From Chitinophagaceae bacterium (GTDB lineage: Bacteria; Bacteroidota; Bacteroidia; Chitinophagales; Chitinophagaceae), in the NCBI GenBank assembly GCA_947447825.1, contig CANFLL010000017.1:1-53944 (forward strand): a stretch of DNA of 53,944 nucleotides, in the 5' to 3' direction. A program made the translations under genes and the position numbers. The notes under the pieces were generated by a model, which worked only from the letters and a program-made list of their open reading frames with translations, made no database searches and was not told where the DNA came from. This document shows positions 8,789-17,534 of this stretch, one piece after another. Position 1 is the stretch's first letter. Each line of letters opens with the position of its first letter.

Positions 8789-9850
8789 ATGAAAAAGCTT
8801 CTAATTTTTATTTTATTAATAATTTCTTTTGAAAAGGGGTTTTCTCAAACTTCAAAGGGGGATAGCAGAACAGAGTTAAGACAAAGAGAAGCAAAGCTTG
8901 CAGTTTTTGCTGAAGACATGATTAATGAGAAGCATTGGTATCTGCGCTTTTATGCAGATAGTGTGTTTACTCGTGGCCTAGTGCAGGCTTTAAAAGTGAA
9001 AAACTCCTTTTCTTATCCATTCGATTCCATCACTACCATCTCGAAGCTGTATGCCCCTGACAGTAGTTTTAGAATTTTTACTTGGCAAATGATGAAAGAC
9101 TACACCTATTATCGTCAGAGAGGGGCGATACAGATGCGTACCAAAGATGGTAGTTTAAAGTTGTTTCCTTTGTTTGATGCAAGTTCGTTTACCAATGGGC
9201 CAAATGATTCAATTAGAAATATTAACAACTGGATTGGAGCTATTTATTATAAAATATTGCTGACAAAAGATGGGGACAAAAATGTTTATACGCTTTTAGG
9301 ATTCGATGAAAATGGACCAAGAAGTAATAAAAAGTGGATGGACATTCTTACGTTTGATGAAGTAGGTATTCCTCATTTTGGTGGAGATTATTTTAAATTT
9401 GAAGCTCCTGCAAAAGATACTGTAAAGAATAGAAAGCCAGTTGTTAGGTATTCGGTTGAGTATAAAAAAGAATCGAAGCTGCGGTTTAATTACGATAAGA
9501 ATGCTCAAATGATTGTTTACGATCATTTGATAAGTGAACAAAACGAGCCTGAAAATTTATATACGTATGTTCCTGATGGTAGTTATGAAGCATTTAAATG
9601 GACAAACAATAAGTGGGAACATACAAATAAACTACCTTCTATTGCGCTCACAAATGGTAATGCACCCATGGATGATGCCATATTGAATGAGGATGGCAAT
9701 GTTAACCAGCAAAAACTGGAAGAGATGCTGAAAAAGAACAAAAAACTTCAATTAGAAGAAATGAAAGAAGAGCGTAAACCTGAAAAGGCTGTTAAAGATA
9801 AGAAGCAGCAAGTGCAGCAAACGCCTCCACAACCTCAGAACGAGTATTAA
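8789..9850 (+). CDS. Secreted or periplasmic protein of unknown function
   Basis: A 353-residue protein with a signal peptide (1-20, ending FSQ). The mature part has no motif I recognise; it is rich in aromatic residues (DYTYYRQRGAIQMRTKDGSLKLFPLFD, NNWIGAIYYKILL, YTLLGFDENGPRSNKKWMDILTF), and the repeated beta-type segments suggest an all-beta domain. The last ~45 residues are a charged, likely disordered or coiled tail rich in K, E and Q ending in PPQPQNEY. The ATG at 8789 is preferred to an in-frame TTG at 8768, because the TTG is part of a -7-like TAACTTTG box (8763-8770). Likely a conserved Bacteroidota hypothetical. Confidence 0.7.
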   Translation: MKKLLIFILLIISFEKGFSQTSKGDSRTELRQREAKLAVFAEDMINEKHWYLRFYADSVFTRGLVQALKVKNSFSYPFDSITTISKLYAPDSSFRIFTWQMMKDYTYYRQRGAIQMRTKDGSLKLFPLFDASSFTNGPNDSIRNINNWIGAIYYKILLTKDGDKNVYTLLGFDENGPRSNKKWMDILTFDEVGIPHFGGDYFKFEAPAKDTVKNRKPVVRYSVEYKKESKLRFNYDKNAQMIVYDHLISEQNEPENLYTYVPDGSYEAFKWTNNKWEHTNKLPSIALTNGNAPMDDAILNEDGNVNQQKLEEMLKKNKKLQLEEMKEERKPEKAVKDKKQQVQQTPPQPQNEY

Positions 9851-9922
9851 GTAAGCCTATTCACCGAAACTTTTCCAAGAATAGAAAATTACTTTTATTT
9901 TTCCAATCTAAATAATGAAAGT

Positions 9923-10360
9923 ATGAAAAGTACAAACAGAAACAAATATGCAATTGTTGCCTTAATTGGTTTAATTACGTTTGCAAGTATAGCAGCGATT
10001 TCTCCTAAAGAAATGCAACCTAGAGAAAGGAATTTGAAAGTTTTGCCAAAAGACATTAGCCATGATAGTCTAGATCATTTAATGGATTATTACAAGGTGG
10101 CATTAAATGTGAAATGTGGGTATTGCCATACTCGTTCAGAAAAGAATCCTAAGAAATTGGATATGGCTGCTGATGGAAATCCTATAAAAGAAGTGACTCG
10201 TAAAATGATTTTGATGACCAATGAAATGAATGATAAATACATTCATTCAATCACTCATCCTTCTAGCGATGCCACGCAATTGCAATTGGTTACTTGCAAT
10301 ACTTGTCATCGTGGAAAAGCAAAGCCAGATGTTGCTGCTATATCCATAAAAGAGGATTAA
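9923..10360 (+). CDS. c-type cytochrome with two CxxCH motifs (reaction-centre cytochrome-like family)
   Basis: A 145-residue protein with an N-terminal hydrophobic anchor or signal segment (about 9-26) and two haem-binding motifs, CGYCH (65-69) and CNTCH (125-129). Between them is the helix EVTRKMILMTNEMNDKY seen in the small 'photosynthetic reaction centre cytochrome c subunit'-type proteins that are common in non-photosynthetic Bacteroidota. It should be a periplasmic, membrane-tethered electron carrier; its partner is unknown. A strong terminator follows, so it is probably transcribed alone or as the last gene. Confidence 0.85.
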   Translation: MKSTNRNKYAIVALIGLITFASIAAISPKEMQPRERNLKVLPKDISHDSLDHLMDYYKVALNVKCGYCHTRSEKNPKKLDMAADGNPIKEVTRKMILMTNEMNDKYIHSITHPSSDATQLQLVTCNTCHRGKAKPDVAAISIKED

Positions 10361-10382
10361 AATTGATAGGAAATATTTAAAA

Positions 10383-10441
10383 GGTGAAAGCCTAGTAATT
10401 AAACTTATAACTTGTTTAATTATTAGGCTTTCATCTTTTTT
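10383..10441 (+). terminator. Terminator after the cytochrome gene
   Basis: A 22-nt inverted repeat (10383-10404 with 10414-10435, one or two mismatches; core GAAAGCCTA/TAGGCTTTC), a 9-nt loop and a T-run. The rest of the gap to 10747 is AT-rich with a possible -7 box TAACTTCG at 10716-10723; no riboswitch-like structure was recognised. Confidence 0.85.
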
Positions 10442-10747
10442 ATGGATATAAATCGAGTTTTACTTCATAAGAGACAATTACAATACATGGTTTTTGGTTT
10501 AAAGGGGGCATTTGTTTTGTTGTAAATAGAGTCTTTCAAACAATTATTCTTATTTGAATTCTTTGGTAAAAAACAATTGGCAAACTGTGGGATATGCAGT
10601 TTGAATTTTATGTATCGTTTTGAAATAGCTGCCATTTTGTAGTTTGAAAAGTTATTAAAATGGGAATATTGAAAACCTCAACTCTTAAAGAGTAAATTCA
10701 TTAAGTAAAATAAAATAACTTCGCCGCCTTATTAAATAAAAATAGAG

Positions 10748-11170
10748 ATGCCTGTAATTGAATTAGCTAGAGTGAGTGGTGATTTTGGCTTTGAAGCAAG
10801 TGACGAAAATGGACATGTAGTTAAAATGGACAGTAGCCCCGAAAGTGGTGGTCAAAACTATGGTGTTCGTCCAATGCAAATGTTGTTAATGGGCTTGGGT
10901 GGTTGTAGTGCAATTGATGTTATTATGATATTGAAAAAGCAACGTCAAGAAATAAGAGACTATAAAATGATTATAAAAGGCGACAGAGAAGCTGGAAAGG
11001 AACCTTCTTTGTGGAAAAAAATAATTATTGAATTTCATATTTATGGTAATGTAGATGTAGATAAAGCAAAGAAAGCTGTTGATTTATCACTTAACAAATA
11101 CTGCTCTGTTGCGGCTACACTTATCGGTTCTGGAACAAACATTACCACAGAAACTTTTGTACACGAATAA
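10748..11170 (+). CDS. OsmC/YhfA-family redox protein
   Basis: A 140-residue protein with the two conserved cysteines of the OsmC superfamily: C53 in LGGCSAIDV at the head of the long central helix and C119 in KYCSVAAT. The family reduces organic peroxides or has a related thiol role in the cytosol. The sequence is closer to the YhfA-like branch (PMQMLLMGLGGCSA) than to classical OsmC or Ohr. It precedes metZ by 72 bp in the same direction, separated by a heptamer-repeat element, so co-transcription is possible but not proven. Confidence 0.88.
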   Translation: MPVIELARVSGDFGFEASDENGHVVKMDSSPESGGQNYGVRPMQMLLMGLGGCSAIDVIMILKKQRQEIRDYKMIIKGDREAGKEPSLWKKIIIEFHIYGNVDVDKAKKAVDLSLNKYCSVAATLIGSGTNITTETFVHE

Positions 11171-11236
11171 GTAATGATTAATGATTAATGTTTAGTGATA
11201 AATATTAATCATTAAACTTTTATCATTAAACATTAA
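11171..11236 (+). repeat. Heptamer-register element with polarity switch between the OsmC gene and metZ
   Basis: Nine 7-mers in exact register from 11172 to 11234: TAATGAT, TAATGAT, TAATGTT, TAGTGAT, AAATATT, AATCATT, AAACTTT, TATCATT, AAACATT. The first half is approximately the reverse complement of the second, so the RNA could fold as a long AU-rich hairpin directly after the OsmC stop codon. Confidence 0.85.
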
Positions 11237-11242
11237 GAAGAG

Positions 11243-12406
11243 ATGCATAAACAAACACAAGCAATACGGATTCAAGCTGAACAGTCTCCAGAAAAAGAGC
11301 ATTCTACCCCATTATATCTTACCAGTAGCTTTACTTTTGATACTGCCGAGGATATGCGTGCAGCTTTTGCTGATGAAACTGACGATAATATTTATAGTCG
11401 TTACAGTAATCCTACTGTGGATGAGTTTGTTAAAAAGATGTGTGCTTTAGAAGGGGCTGAAGCTGGTTTTGCAACTGCATCTGGTATGGCTGCCGTGTTC
11501 AATTCTATTTTTGCTTTACTAAAAGCGGGCGATCACCTTATTTGTTGTAGCTCTGTTTTTGGTAGTACTTATGCACTTGCAACAAAATATTTACCTCGTT
11601 ATAACATTGAATGTACTTTGGTTAAGGCAAACAGTCCAGCGGAATGGGAAGCAGCCGTTAAGCCAAACACTAAGATGGTTTTTTTGGAAACACCTACTAA
11701 TCCGCAGCTTGAGATACTGGATTTGGAATGGGTGGGCAACTTTTGCAAACACCATAACTTAATTTTCAACATAGACAATTGTTTTGCTTCACCAATCATT
11801 CAAAACCCTATTGCTTTTGGTGCCGATATTGTTAGCCATAGTGCTACTAAATGGATTGATGGACAAGGTCGTGTTCTTGGTGGGGTGGTTTTGGGAAGAA
11901 AGGACTTAATTCATGAAATCTATATGTTCTGTAGAAATACAGGGCCAAGTATGAGTGCTTTTAATGCTTGGGTTCTTACTAAAAGTCTGGAAACATTAGA
12001 TGTACGCATGGAAAGACATTGCAATAATGCACTTGCAATTGCCACCAAATTAGAGACAAACGAGAAGATTAGTTGGGTGAAATATCCGTTTCTTCCATCG
12101 CATCCAGAATATAGTATTGCCATCAAACAGATGGCGAAGGGAGGAGGGCTTTTGTGTTTTGAACTTAAAGGAGGTATTGAAAGTGGTCGCAAGTTTTTGG
12201 ATGCTTTACAGTTACTTTCTATGACACCAAATCTGGGAGATACACGTAGTATTGCATCGCATCCTGCTAGCACAACCCATTCCAAATTAACAGAAGCTGA
12301 AAGATTATCTGTAGGTATAACACCAGGTTTAATTCGTATATCCGCCGGTTTAGAGAATGTTAATGATATTATTGCGGATATTGAACAGGCTTTAAGTAAT
12401 AGTTAA
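11243..12406 (+). CDS. metZ: O-succinylhomoserine sulfhydrylase-type trans-sulfuration enzyme
   Basis: A 387-residue PLP enzyme of the Cys/Met metabolism family. Seen: YSRYSNPTVDEFVKKMCALEGAE near the N-terminus, ASGMAAV phosphate-binding loop, LETPTNP, and the PLP lysine K203 in SHSATKWIDGQGRVLGGVV, a stretch characteristic of MetZ-type sulfhydrylases. The C-terminal substrate-binding part (SLGDTRS-like LGDTRSIASHPASTTHSKL) is intact. It should convert O-succinyl- (or acetyl-) homoserine and sulfide to homocysteine in methionine synthesis. Cystathionine gamma-synthase or O-acetylhomoserine sulfhydrylase activity cannot be excluded by motif alone. Confidence 0.88.
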   Translation: MHKQTQAIRIQAEQSPEKEHSTPLYLTSSFTFDTAEDMRAAFADETDDNIYSRYSNPTVDEFVKKMCALEGAEAGFATASGMAAVFNSIFALLKAGDHLICCSSVFGSTYALATKYLPRYNIECTLVKANSPAEWEAAVKPNTKMVFLETPTNPQLEILDLEWVGNFCKHHNLIFNIDNCFASPIIQNPIAFGADIVSHSATKWIDGQGRVLGGVVLGRKDLIHEIYMFCRNTGPSMSAFNAWVLTKSLETLDVRMERHCNNALAIATKLETNEKISWVKYPFLPSHPEYSIAIKQMAKGGGLLCFELKGGIESGRKFLDALQLLSMTPNLGDTRSIASHPASTTHSKLTEAERLSVGITPGLIRISAGLENVNDIIADIEQALSNS

Positions 12407-12494
12407 GAGAGGGGAATAAGTTTGAATAGGAAAAGAGGATATTAGATTGAAGTACTAAACTATCAGTAACGAAAAGGCTGACAATGAAAAACTA

Positions 12495-12857
12495 TTAGTA
12501 CATCCCAGTACTTAGTAACACTAGCGTACAAGCATTAATTGGTTCTATATTGTGTTCTTTTGCTAGATTGAACAATTCATTATTCTCTGCACCTGGGTTG
12601 AAAATAATTCTCTTAGGGTTTATAGAAAGGATATAATTGTAGAATTCTTTTTGAAGAATAGGGTTTATATAGAGCGTAATAGTATGAACACCTACTATTA
12701 CTGGATTTTCGTTTATTATTTGAATGTTACCAATATGCCCCGTTGATTTACCAATAGCAATAACTTCATGTTGCAACAAGCATAGTTTCATTACGGCAAG
12801 ATAACTATACCTTTCTGGATTTTCTGATGCACCAATAACAACTGTTTTTTTGTTCAT
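12495..12857 (-). CDS. CoA-binding domain protein (YccU-like)
   Basis: A 120-residue single-domain Rossmann protein of the CoA_binding_2 type: KTVVIGASENPERYSYLAV at the N-terminus, EVIAIG, and INPKRIIFNPGAENNELFNLAKEHNIEPINACTLVLLS near the end. This is the domain found at the N-terminus of succinyl-CoA ligase alpha but standing alone; the biological role is not established. It is convergent with metZ (88-bp gap) and shares strand with sucD behind it, separated by that gene's terminator. Confidence 0.85.
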   Translation of the reverse strand: MNKKTVVIGASENPERYSYLAVMKLCLLQHEVIAIGKSTGHIGNIQIINENPVIVGVHTITLYINPILQKEFYNYILSINPKRIIFNPGAENNELFNLAKEHNIEPINACTLVLLSTGMY

Positions 12858-12954
12858 ATTGGCACAAAAATAAGGGAAATAGTATGTTAGGGGAGGGTAG
12901 GAGGGGATAGGATAAAAGGGAAAGCTGAAAGGACTTCGGATGTTGATAAAAATG

Positions 12955-12997
12955 AAATAGGCAAAGAGTCTGAATTATATTCACTCTTTGCCTATTT
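12955..12997 (-). terminator. Terminator of sucD
   Basis: A 15-bp inverted repeat (12955-12969 with 12983-12997; core GCAAAGAGT/ACTCTTTGC). Read on the minus strand it is followed by a T-rich stretch (ATTTCATTTTTATC), placing it about 65 bp after the sucD stop codon. Confidence 0.7.
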
Positions 12998-13059
12998 TGC
13001 TATTCAATTCTTTACCTATTTCCTCATATCCTATTCTTTCTGTTCTAAGTAAAAAAGAA

Positions 13060-13932
13060 TTATTTTTTCAATGCTTCTGCCATTGTTTTTCCAATGTCTG
13101 CTGGACTTGCTACTACATGAATGCCACATTCTGCCATGATTTTCATTTTAGCAGCTGCTGTATCATCAGCACCACCAATGATTGCACCAGCATGACCCAT
13201 TCTTCTACCCGGAGGTGCCGTTTGACCAGCAATAAATCCTACAACTGGTTTTGTAGCATTATCCTTAATCCAATAGGCTGCATCAGCTTCCATGCTTCCT
13301 CCAATTTCTCCAATCATGATGATACCTTCTGTTTCAGGATCTTCCATCAATAATTTAACTGCTTCAACGGTAGGAGTACCAATAATTGGATCACCACCAA
13401 TTCCGATTGCAGTACTTATGCCTAAACCTGCTTTAACAGTTTGATCTGCTGCTTCATAGGTAAGTGTACCAGATTTAGAAACAATACCAATTTTTCCTTT
13501 CTTAAAGATAAAGCCCGGCATGATACCCACTTTAGCTTCTTCGGCAGTAATAACTCCTGGGCAGTTTGGTCCAATTAAACGTGTGGGTTTACCCAACAAA
13601 TAATTCTTTACTTTCACCATATCCTGAACAGGAATACCTTCTGTTATACAAACAACCAATGCAACACCTGCTTCTGCGGCTTCCATGATGGCATCACCTG
13701 CAAATGCTGGTGGCACAAAAATGATACTCACGTTGGCTCCAGTTGCTTTCACTGCATCGGCAACAGTGTTGAATACTGGTTTATCCAAATGAAGTGAACC
13801 TCCTTTGTTGGGGGTAACACCACCTACCACATTGGTTCCGTACTCAATCATTTGAGTAGCATGAAAAGTTCCTTCAGTTCCTGTAAAACCCTGAACGATA
13901 ATTTTAGAATCTTTGTTTACTAATACTGACAT
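13060..13932 (-). CDS. sucD: Succinyl-CoA ligase, alpha subunit
   Basis: A 290-residue protein, the normal length. Seen: an N-terminal CoA-binding Rossmann domain ([18 protein letters not shown]), [49 protein letters not shown] and the phosphohistidine loop GHAGAIIGG. Together with SucC it interconverts succinyl-CoA and succinate with substrate-level phosphorylation in the TCA cycle. The start is ATG 13932; the 10-codon upstream extension has no family match. A -7-like TATTTTTG lies upstream at 13965-13972 (minus strand). The sucC gene is not adjacent: it is 13 kb to the right on the same strand. Confidence 0.96.
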   Translation of the reverse strand: MSVLVNKDSKIIVQGFTGTEGTFHATQMIEYGTNVVGGVTPNKGGSLHLDKPVFNTVADAVKATGANVSIIFVPPAFAGDAIMEAAEAGVALVVCITEGIPVQDMVKVKNYLLGKPTRLIGPNCPGVITAEEAKVGIMPGFIFKKGKIGIVSKSGTLTYEAADQTVKAGLGISTAIGIGGDPIIGTPTVEAVKLLMEDPETEGIIMIGEIGGSMEADAAYWIKDNATKPVVGFIAGQTAPPGRRMGHAGAIIGGADDTAAAKMKIMAECGIHVVASPADIGKTMAEALKK

Positions 13933-14216
13933 ATTGAGGCTGCACCCTGTTTTGAAGCGCATCGCAAAAATAGGGTAAACGTATTTTCAAAAGAAAATTA
14001 AAAATAAAGTTTTTAACGATAACGATTGAAGATTTTTTTTTGGTTGCCACTAAAGTGGCTTTATTGCAATTATTCCAAGAAAATAGGGCGAATGATGCAG
14101 TTAAAATAATGTTTGTTCATAGATTTTAAGTGAGAACTGCTAACACAAACATTTAATAATTTATCAATTACAATAAAAAACTAATGCTTTAGAATTTGCA
14201 CCTTAAAATAAGGTAG

Positions 14217-14288
14217 TGGCTTTGCCAAGAATCGAACTTGGATCTGGAGCTTCGGAAACTCTTATACTATCCATTGTACTACAAAGCC
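14217..14288 (-). tRNA. tRNA-Arg (CCG anticodon)
   Basis: A cloverleaf can be drawn on the minus strand: acceptor GGCTTTG pairs with CAAAGCC, the D-arm is GTAC/GTAT, the anticodon loop TTCCGAA gives CCG (reads CGG), and the T-arm is CCAAG-TTCGATT-CTTGG. The anticodon stem has one A-C mismatch at its top and the variable loop is short (4 nt). The 3' CCA is not encoded. Confidence 0.88.
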
Positions 14289-14665
14289 ATGAACGCAAAA
14301 GTATAAGAAACAAGCATTGGTTGATAAACTTTATAGTCTATGCGTTTAATAGATGCAAAAAATATGTCGCATTGTGATGAATTTCATTTTTAATACTTCT
14401 CTTTTAATAATAAACTCGCTTATTTGCTTTCACCAAACAAACATTTGATCTTTTTTATTGAATTAATTGCCTTTAGAATAATGATGATTATTTCTGCATT
14501 GCATATTATGGAATCAGGCGAGATAAGTACAATGCTTACATGTTAGGCTTAGTAAGGTGAACCATGTTTAGATTTTTTTCAATACATAAGCCATACCTGC
14601 AATAAGGCGTTTGCTATTTAATTTTCATCATGACAATAACCTAACAGTTCCATCAAATAAAGCAT
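14289..14665. other. AT-rich gap without recognisable gene
   Basis: I see no convincing coding frame, terminator or repeat in this stretch downstream of the HTH gene and upstream (5' side) of tRNA-Arg. Confidence 0.6.
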
Positions 14666-15010
14666 CTACTTACCACCCAAAATGCGCAGTGCATTTTCCA
14701 AAGTTTTCACTTCTATTTCCAATGCAGCAATGCGGCTTTGTAGGGCAAGTGTTTCTGTTGTATTATTTTCTAGTTGGATAGGCTGAAAAGTGGTGGGTAA
14801 AGTGGCGGCAATATCTGCAAAAAAGTTGTGTTTTAGTGCCATGCTCATGGTGTATAGGTTATGGGTGCTTAGGTTTTTTTGTTTGGTATAACCAACAAGT
14901 GTTTTATATTTCACAGAAGCATATCTGGCCAAAGCACTTTTATACAATCGATTATTGCTTATGCAATCACTTATCATTTTGCCTGTATCGGGTAAATTAT
15001 ACTTTTCCAT
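14666..15010 (-). CDS. Small HTH-like protein with C-terminal coiled coil
   Basis: About 114 residues from ATG 15010 (the frame stays open to 15061, but that extension reads into the neighbouring 22-bp array). The segment SALARYASVKYKTLVGYTKQKNLSTHNLYTMSMALKHNFF has the spacing of a Cro/C1-type helix-turn-helix (short helix, turn, recognition helix, two capping helices). The last ~25 residues (LQSRIAALEIEVKTLENALRIL) form a leucine-zipper-like coiled coil, suggesting dimerisation. It is probably a DNA-binding regulator; its target is unknown. It lies immediately beside array B, with which its 5' end nearly merges. Confidence 0.55.
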   Translation of the reverse strand: MEKYNLPDTGKMISDCISNNRLYKSALARYASVKYKTLVGYTKQKNLSTHNLYTMSMALKHNFFADIAATLPTTFQPIQLENNTTETLALQSRIAALEIEVKTLENALRILGGK

Positions 15011-15050
15011 CCTGCAATGTACCATAAAATATTCCCATTGGGGTAAACTA

Positions 15051-15300
15051 TCACCCCACAAGTGGTATTATCCCACTTCCAAAGTCCCATATTGCCACTT
15101 GCTAGGTGGCATTATACCACCTATAGAGTACCATATTACCACTTTATAGATGCTATTATACCACTTGATAAGTACCATCTTGCCACCTACTGGGTGGTAT
15201 TATACCACCTTTAAAGCCCCATATTAGCACTTGTGAGGTGTCATTATGCCACTTGCTAAGTGTTATATTGCCACTTGTTAGGTGATATAAACCTATTGCT
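15051..15300. repeat. Array B: about 11 units in strict 22-bp register
   Basis: The CCACT/CCACC element recurs at 15073, 15095, 15117, 15139, 15161, 15183, 15205, 15227 (as GCACT), 15249 and 15271, exactly 22 bp apart, with degenerate units at both ends (15051, 15293). Good units contain the palindrome GGTGGTATTATACCACC; others drift (AAGTACCATATTGCCACTT). This is the only array with a 22-bp rather than 21-bp basic period. Confidence 0.92.
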
Positions 15301-15326
15301 ATCACTTATTTAATGAGTGGTATAAA

Positions 15327-15358
15327 ATAAAAATCCCCGCTTTTAAATAAAGCAGGGG
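15327..15358 (-). terminator. Terminator of the hypothetical gene at 15402
   Basis: On the minus strand: CCCCTGCTTTATTTAAAAGCGGGG then ATTTTTATTTT. The GC stem plus T-run sits about 45 bp after the stop codon. Confidence 0.75.
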
Positions 15359-15401
15359 AGAAATATTAATGCGCTAAATCCTATTTTGAATTCAAAGAAG
15401 G

Positions 15402-15893
15402 CTATACAGGAACAGCCGGTGGTCTTCCGGTACTCTTAAATCTTTTAGCCAATATATCGTATTTGGACTGTGCGCCCGGCACACCCGCTGAGGCAAGGGA
15501 ACCCAACATTTCATAAATTTTTAATGACACCGAGTAGGCTTCATGAGCCAATAACCTTTTGGTTTGTTCCACACGCACCAGCCTGCCTTTAAGCCAAGCT
15601 TCCTCCGCATCCAGTTGTTCATAAAACGTTTTATCTTTTACCAATTCGGGCACTAAAGCCCCAATACTTGGCGGCAACATAGCCACCGTTTCTGCATCCG
15701 CTATACGGATGGTGTCGTCCACAAAAATCTGATTGTCCACATCAATACTACTAAGCGTTTTCAATTCGCTTTCGGTTAAAGCGATGGTTTTGGCATCGAT
15801 GATAGCGGCATAATCGCTTTTTTTGGTGACTAACAGTGTTTGTTCAGCAGCAGTAAAAGTGGTGCTGATTCTGTTTTGTAAGATGTTTGCCAT
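15402..15893 (-). CDS. Conserved-looking hypothetical protein
   Basis: A 163-residue soluble protein with no signal peptide or membrane segment. I do not recognise a domain. It has an acidic, mostly helical middle (ELVKDKTFYEQLDAEEAWLKGRLVRVEQTKRLLAHEAYSVSLKIYEML) and a short basic, Pro-rich tail (AKRFKSTGRPPAVPV). Its base composition is more GC-rich than the neighbouring genes, and it sits in the stretch between two tRNA genes that also carries vapBC, which suggests acquisition. It has its own terminator. Function unknown. Confidence 0.65.
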   Translation of the reverse strand: MANILQNRISTTFTAAEQTLLVTKKSDYAAIIDAKTIALTESELKTLSSIDVDNQIFVDDTIRIADAETVAMLPPSIGALVPELVKDKTFYEQLDAEEAWLKGRLVRVEQTKRLLAHEAYSVSLKIYEMLGSLASAGVPGAQSKYDILAKRFKSTGRPPAVPV

Positions 15894-16180
15894 GGTAAAA
15901 AAGTATTAAAAAATGAAAATAATTCTCGTAAGATAGACCAGTTGAAACGAATGGCAGATTTATTTTGGTGGAGGATGGGGGATGGGATGCTTTGCTTAGT
16001 AGTCAATTTTCATACAATTTCAATAATTAGCAACTCTAAGCACAGATCAGAGATCACTTTCACTAATCATTAAAGTTCCTCAGAAGAAATGTCTTTTGTG
16101 TATTTAACGTATTTTGTCATTATTCTTTGTATTACTCTAGACCTATTATTGTCTCATACTTAAATTTAATGTAAGTTTTT

Positions 16181-16564
16181 TCAGGATATCAAAGAAGGAT
16201 CCATCAACTTTAGGTTTGTTATCTTGGTAAAATCGGCAGTGTTGCGGGTAAGCAGGGTAAGGTTATATACAATGGCGGTGGCTGCGATTATAGCATCAGG
16301 CAATTTAATATGGATCTGTTTTCGCAGGGCAATGGTTTGGGCAACAATTTCATCGTCTAAATTTATTATGTCGGCTGCTTGTACAAAGAGGGTTGTAATG
16401 TCTTGCTCCTCCTTGTTTGGTATAATAAAACCAAGCACTTCTATTTTAGTAATCACCGAAAGCATTGGTTGTTCATCAACAATTGTATGCAAAAGCTGCA
16501 TTGCTTTTGCCGGCAATGCAGCTTTCAAATAATAAATTACGATGTTGGTATCTAATAAATACAT
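16181..16564 (-). CDS. vapC: VapC-type PIN-domain ribonuclease toxin
   Basis: A 127-residue PIN domain. The acidic residues expected to bind Mg are present: D5 (YLLDTNIVIYYLK), E42 (TKIEVLGF), D90 (KLPDAIIAATA) and D111 (TRNTADF). Family members cleave tRNA or rRNA and are kept silent by a co-expressed antitoxin. The gene starts 5 bp after the antitoxin gene, the usual antitoxin-first order, so the two are almost certainly co-transcribed and autoregulated. Confidence 0.92.
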   Translation of the reverse strand: MYLLDTNIVIYYLKAALPAKAMQLLHTIVDEQPMLSVITKIEVLGFIIPNKEEQDITTLFVQAADIINLDDEIVAQTIALRKQIHIKLPDAIIAATAIVYNLTLLTRNTADFTKITNLKLMDPSLIS

Positions 16565-16569
16565 TGGTT

Positions 16570-16815
16570 CTATAATTGTTTATTCGGCCTTTCGTTCCAC
16601 TCGTTCCTGCTTTCGGCAACATAATTAAGCATTTCATCCGCTGTTTCGTTGGATAGCTTTCCTGCATAATCAGACAACTTTACTTTCGGTTTAATAGGGT
16701 CTGCCTCCAGCGATTTCAAATCCTCGTGCTTTCGTGTCAGTTTCTCCCATTCGTTAATCGGTATCACTACGGCTGTGTGGGCACCAGTTATATCTGTTAA
16801 GTATTGTAAAGGCAT
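16570..16815 (-). CDS. VapB-like antitoxin
   Basis: An 81-residue protein from ATG 16815. MPLQYLTDITGAHTAVVIPINEWEKL is the typical start of Bacteroidota antitoxins of this kind: an N-terminal AbrB/Phd-like beta DNA-binding region followed by an acidic-basic helical tail (DEMLNYVAESRNEWNERP) that would wrap around the PIN toxin. The frame is open a further 22 codons upstream, but that part has no family match. The exact antitoxin family is uncertain. Confidence 0.75.
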   Translation of the reverse strand: MPLQYLTDITGAHTAVVIPINEWEKLTRKHEDLKSLEADPIKPKVKLSDYAGKLSNETADEMLNYVAESRNEWNERPNKQL

Positions 16816-16908
16816 CTTCTTATTTTTAATTCCTACAAATTTAGCAGAATCAAATCGTTTTATTTTATTATCAGTGAACAACTAATCCTAAGATAGGTAA
16901 AATAAATA

Positions 16909-16947
16909 AGCACCTATACCTTTTACAGTATAAGTGCTTCTTTTTTT
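16909..16947 (+). terminator. Orphan terminator-like hairpin
   Basis: AAGCACCTATAC (16909-16920) pairs with GTATAAGTGCTT (16928-16939) and a T-run follows at 16941-16947. No plus-strand gene precedes it within several kb, so it may be a relic or end an unseen transcript. Confidence 0.45.
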
Positions 16948-17071
16948 CGTAGACCCACTTGGGCATGAATGGAGAAAAAAGGGATATTACAAGGGAGTGT
17001 GAACTCAGAAGATAGACTTGAATTGTTGGCAAACTGTCGATAATTCAAGCTAAAAAGCAAATGATGGTTAA

Positions 17072-17504
17072 ATGAGAGAAAATGATGTTGCAGATGTTCA
17101 AAAATTATTACAAGTCATAAAGAGATTAAAAGAACTAGAAAGAGTAGTAACGGTATATTTAGAGTATGCAGAATTCCAGGCATCCCCCTATAATTCCTAT
17201 GTAAATGTCAGATCGGATGCAAAATCAAGATGCTTTCTTGTAATTCAACGAATACCAATTATTAAAATATGCAGGGAGAGTAAGCCACGATGTAGCAATT
17301 GAATTGGAAGAAAAAGAATACAATAAATTTAGGGTTATATATGGGGTAAAAAAGGTTGTCAAACTTTTTGCAGTTCACCATAACCTTCGTTCAGGCAGCT
17401 TCCCGTGTTCAATGATCAGCTTTATATTTCCTTCTTTCTTTCCTTACTTTTTTTCTTATAGCTGTTATTGGACACATTTCAGGTCAAAAAAAAAGCAGTT
17501 ATGA
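17072..17504 (+). pseudogene. Possible frameshifted remnant of a small ORF
   Basis: The first frame (17072-17302, 76 codons) begins plausibly with a helical, charged stretch (DVQKLLQVIKRLKELERVV). From about 17255 another frame reads protein-like (YQLLKYAGRVSHDVAIELEEKEYNKFRVIYGVKKVVKLF) and continues towards 17504. The sense of both halves suggests one gene broken by a frameshift, but I cannot assign a family, so the call is weak. The wider gap 16816-17534 contains otherwise only the two hairpins listed. Confidence 0.25.
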
Positions 17505-17527
17505 AATAGTATCATAACTGCTTTTTT
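17486..17527. terminator. Bidirectional terminator 3' of tRNA-Val
   Basis: A-run, then GCAGTTATGA pairing with TCATAACTGC, then a T-run (arms about 17490-17504 and 17512-17526). On the minus strand it lies 8 bp after the 3' end of tRNA-Val, so it probably ends that transcript; on the plus strand it would end the degraded ORF. Confidence 0.8.
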
Positions 17528-17534
17528 ACTTCTG

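Noticed and set aside
10361-10747. SAM-type riboswitch upstream of the OsmC gene/metZ
   Set aside because: No conserved SAM riboswitch core or stem order could be found; only a terminator and AT-rich sequence.
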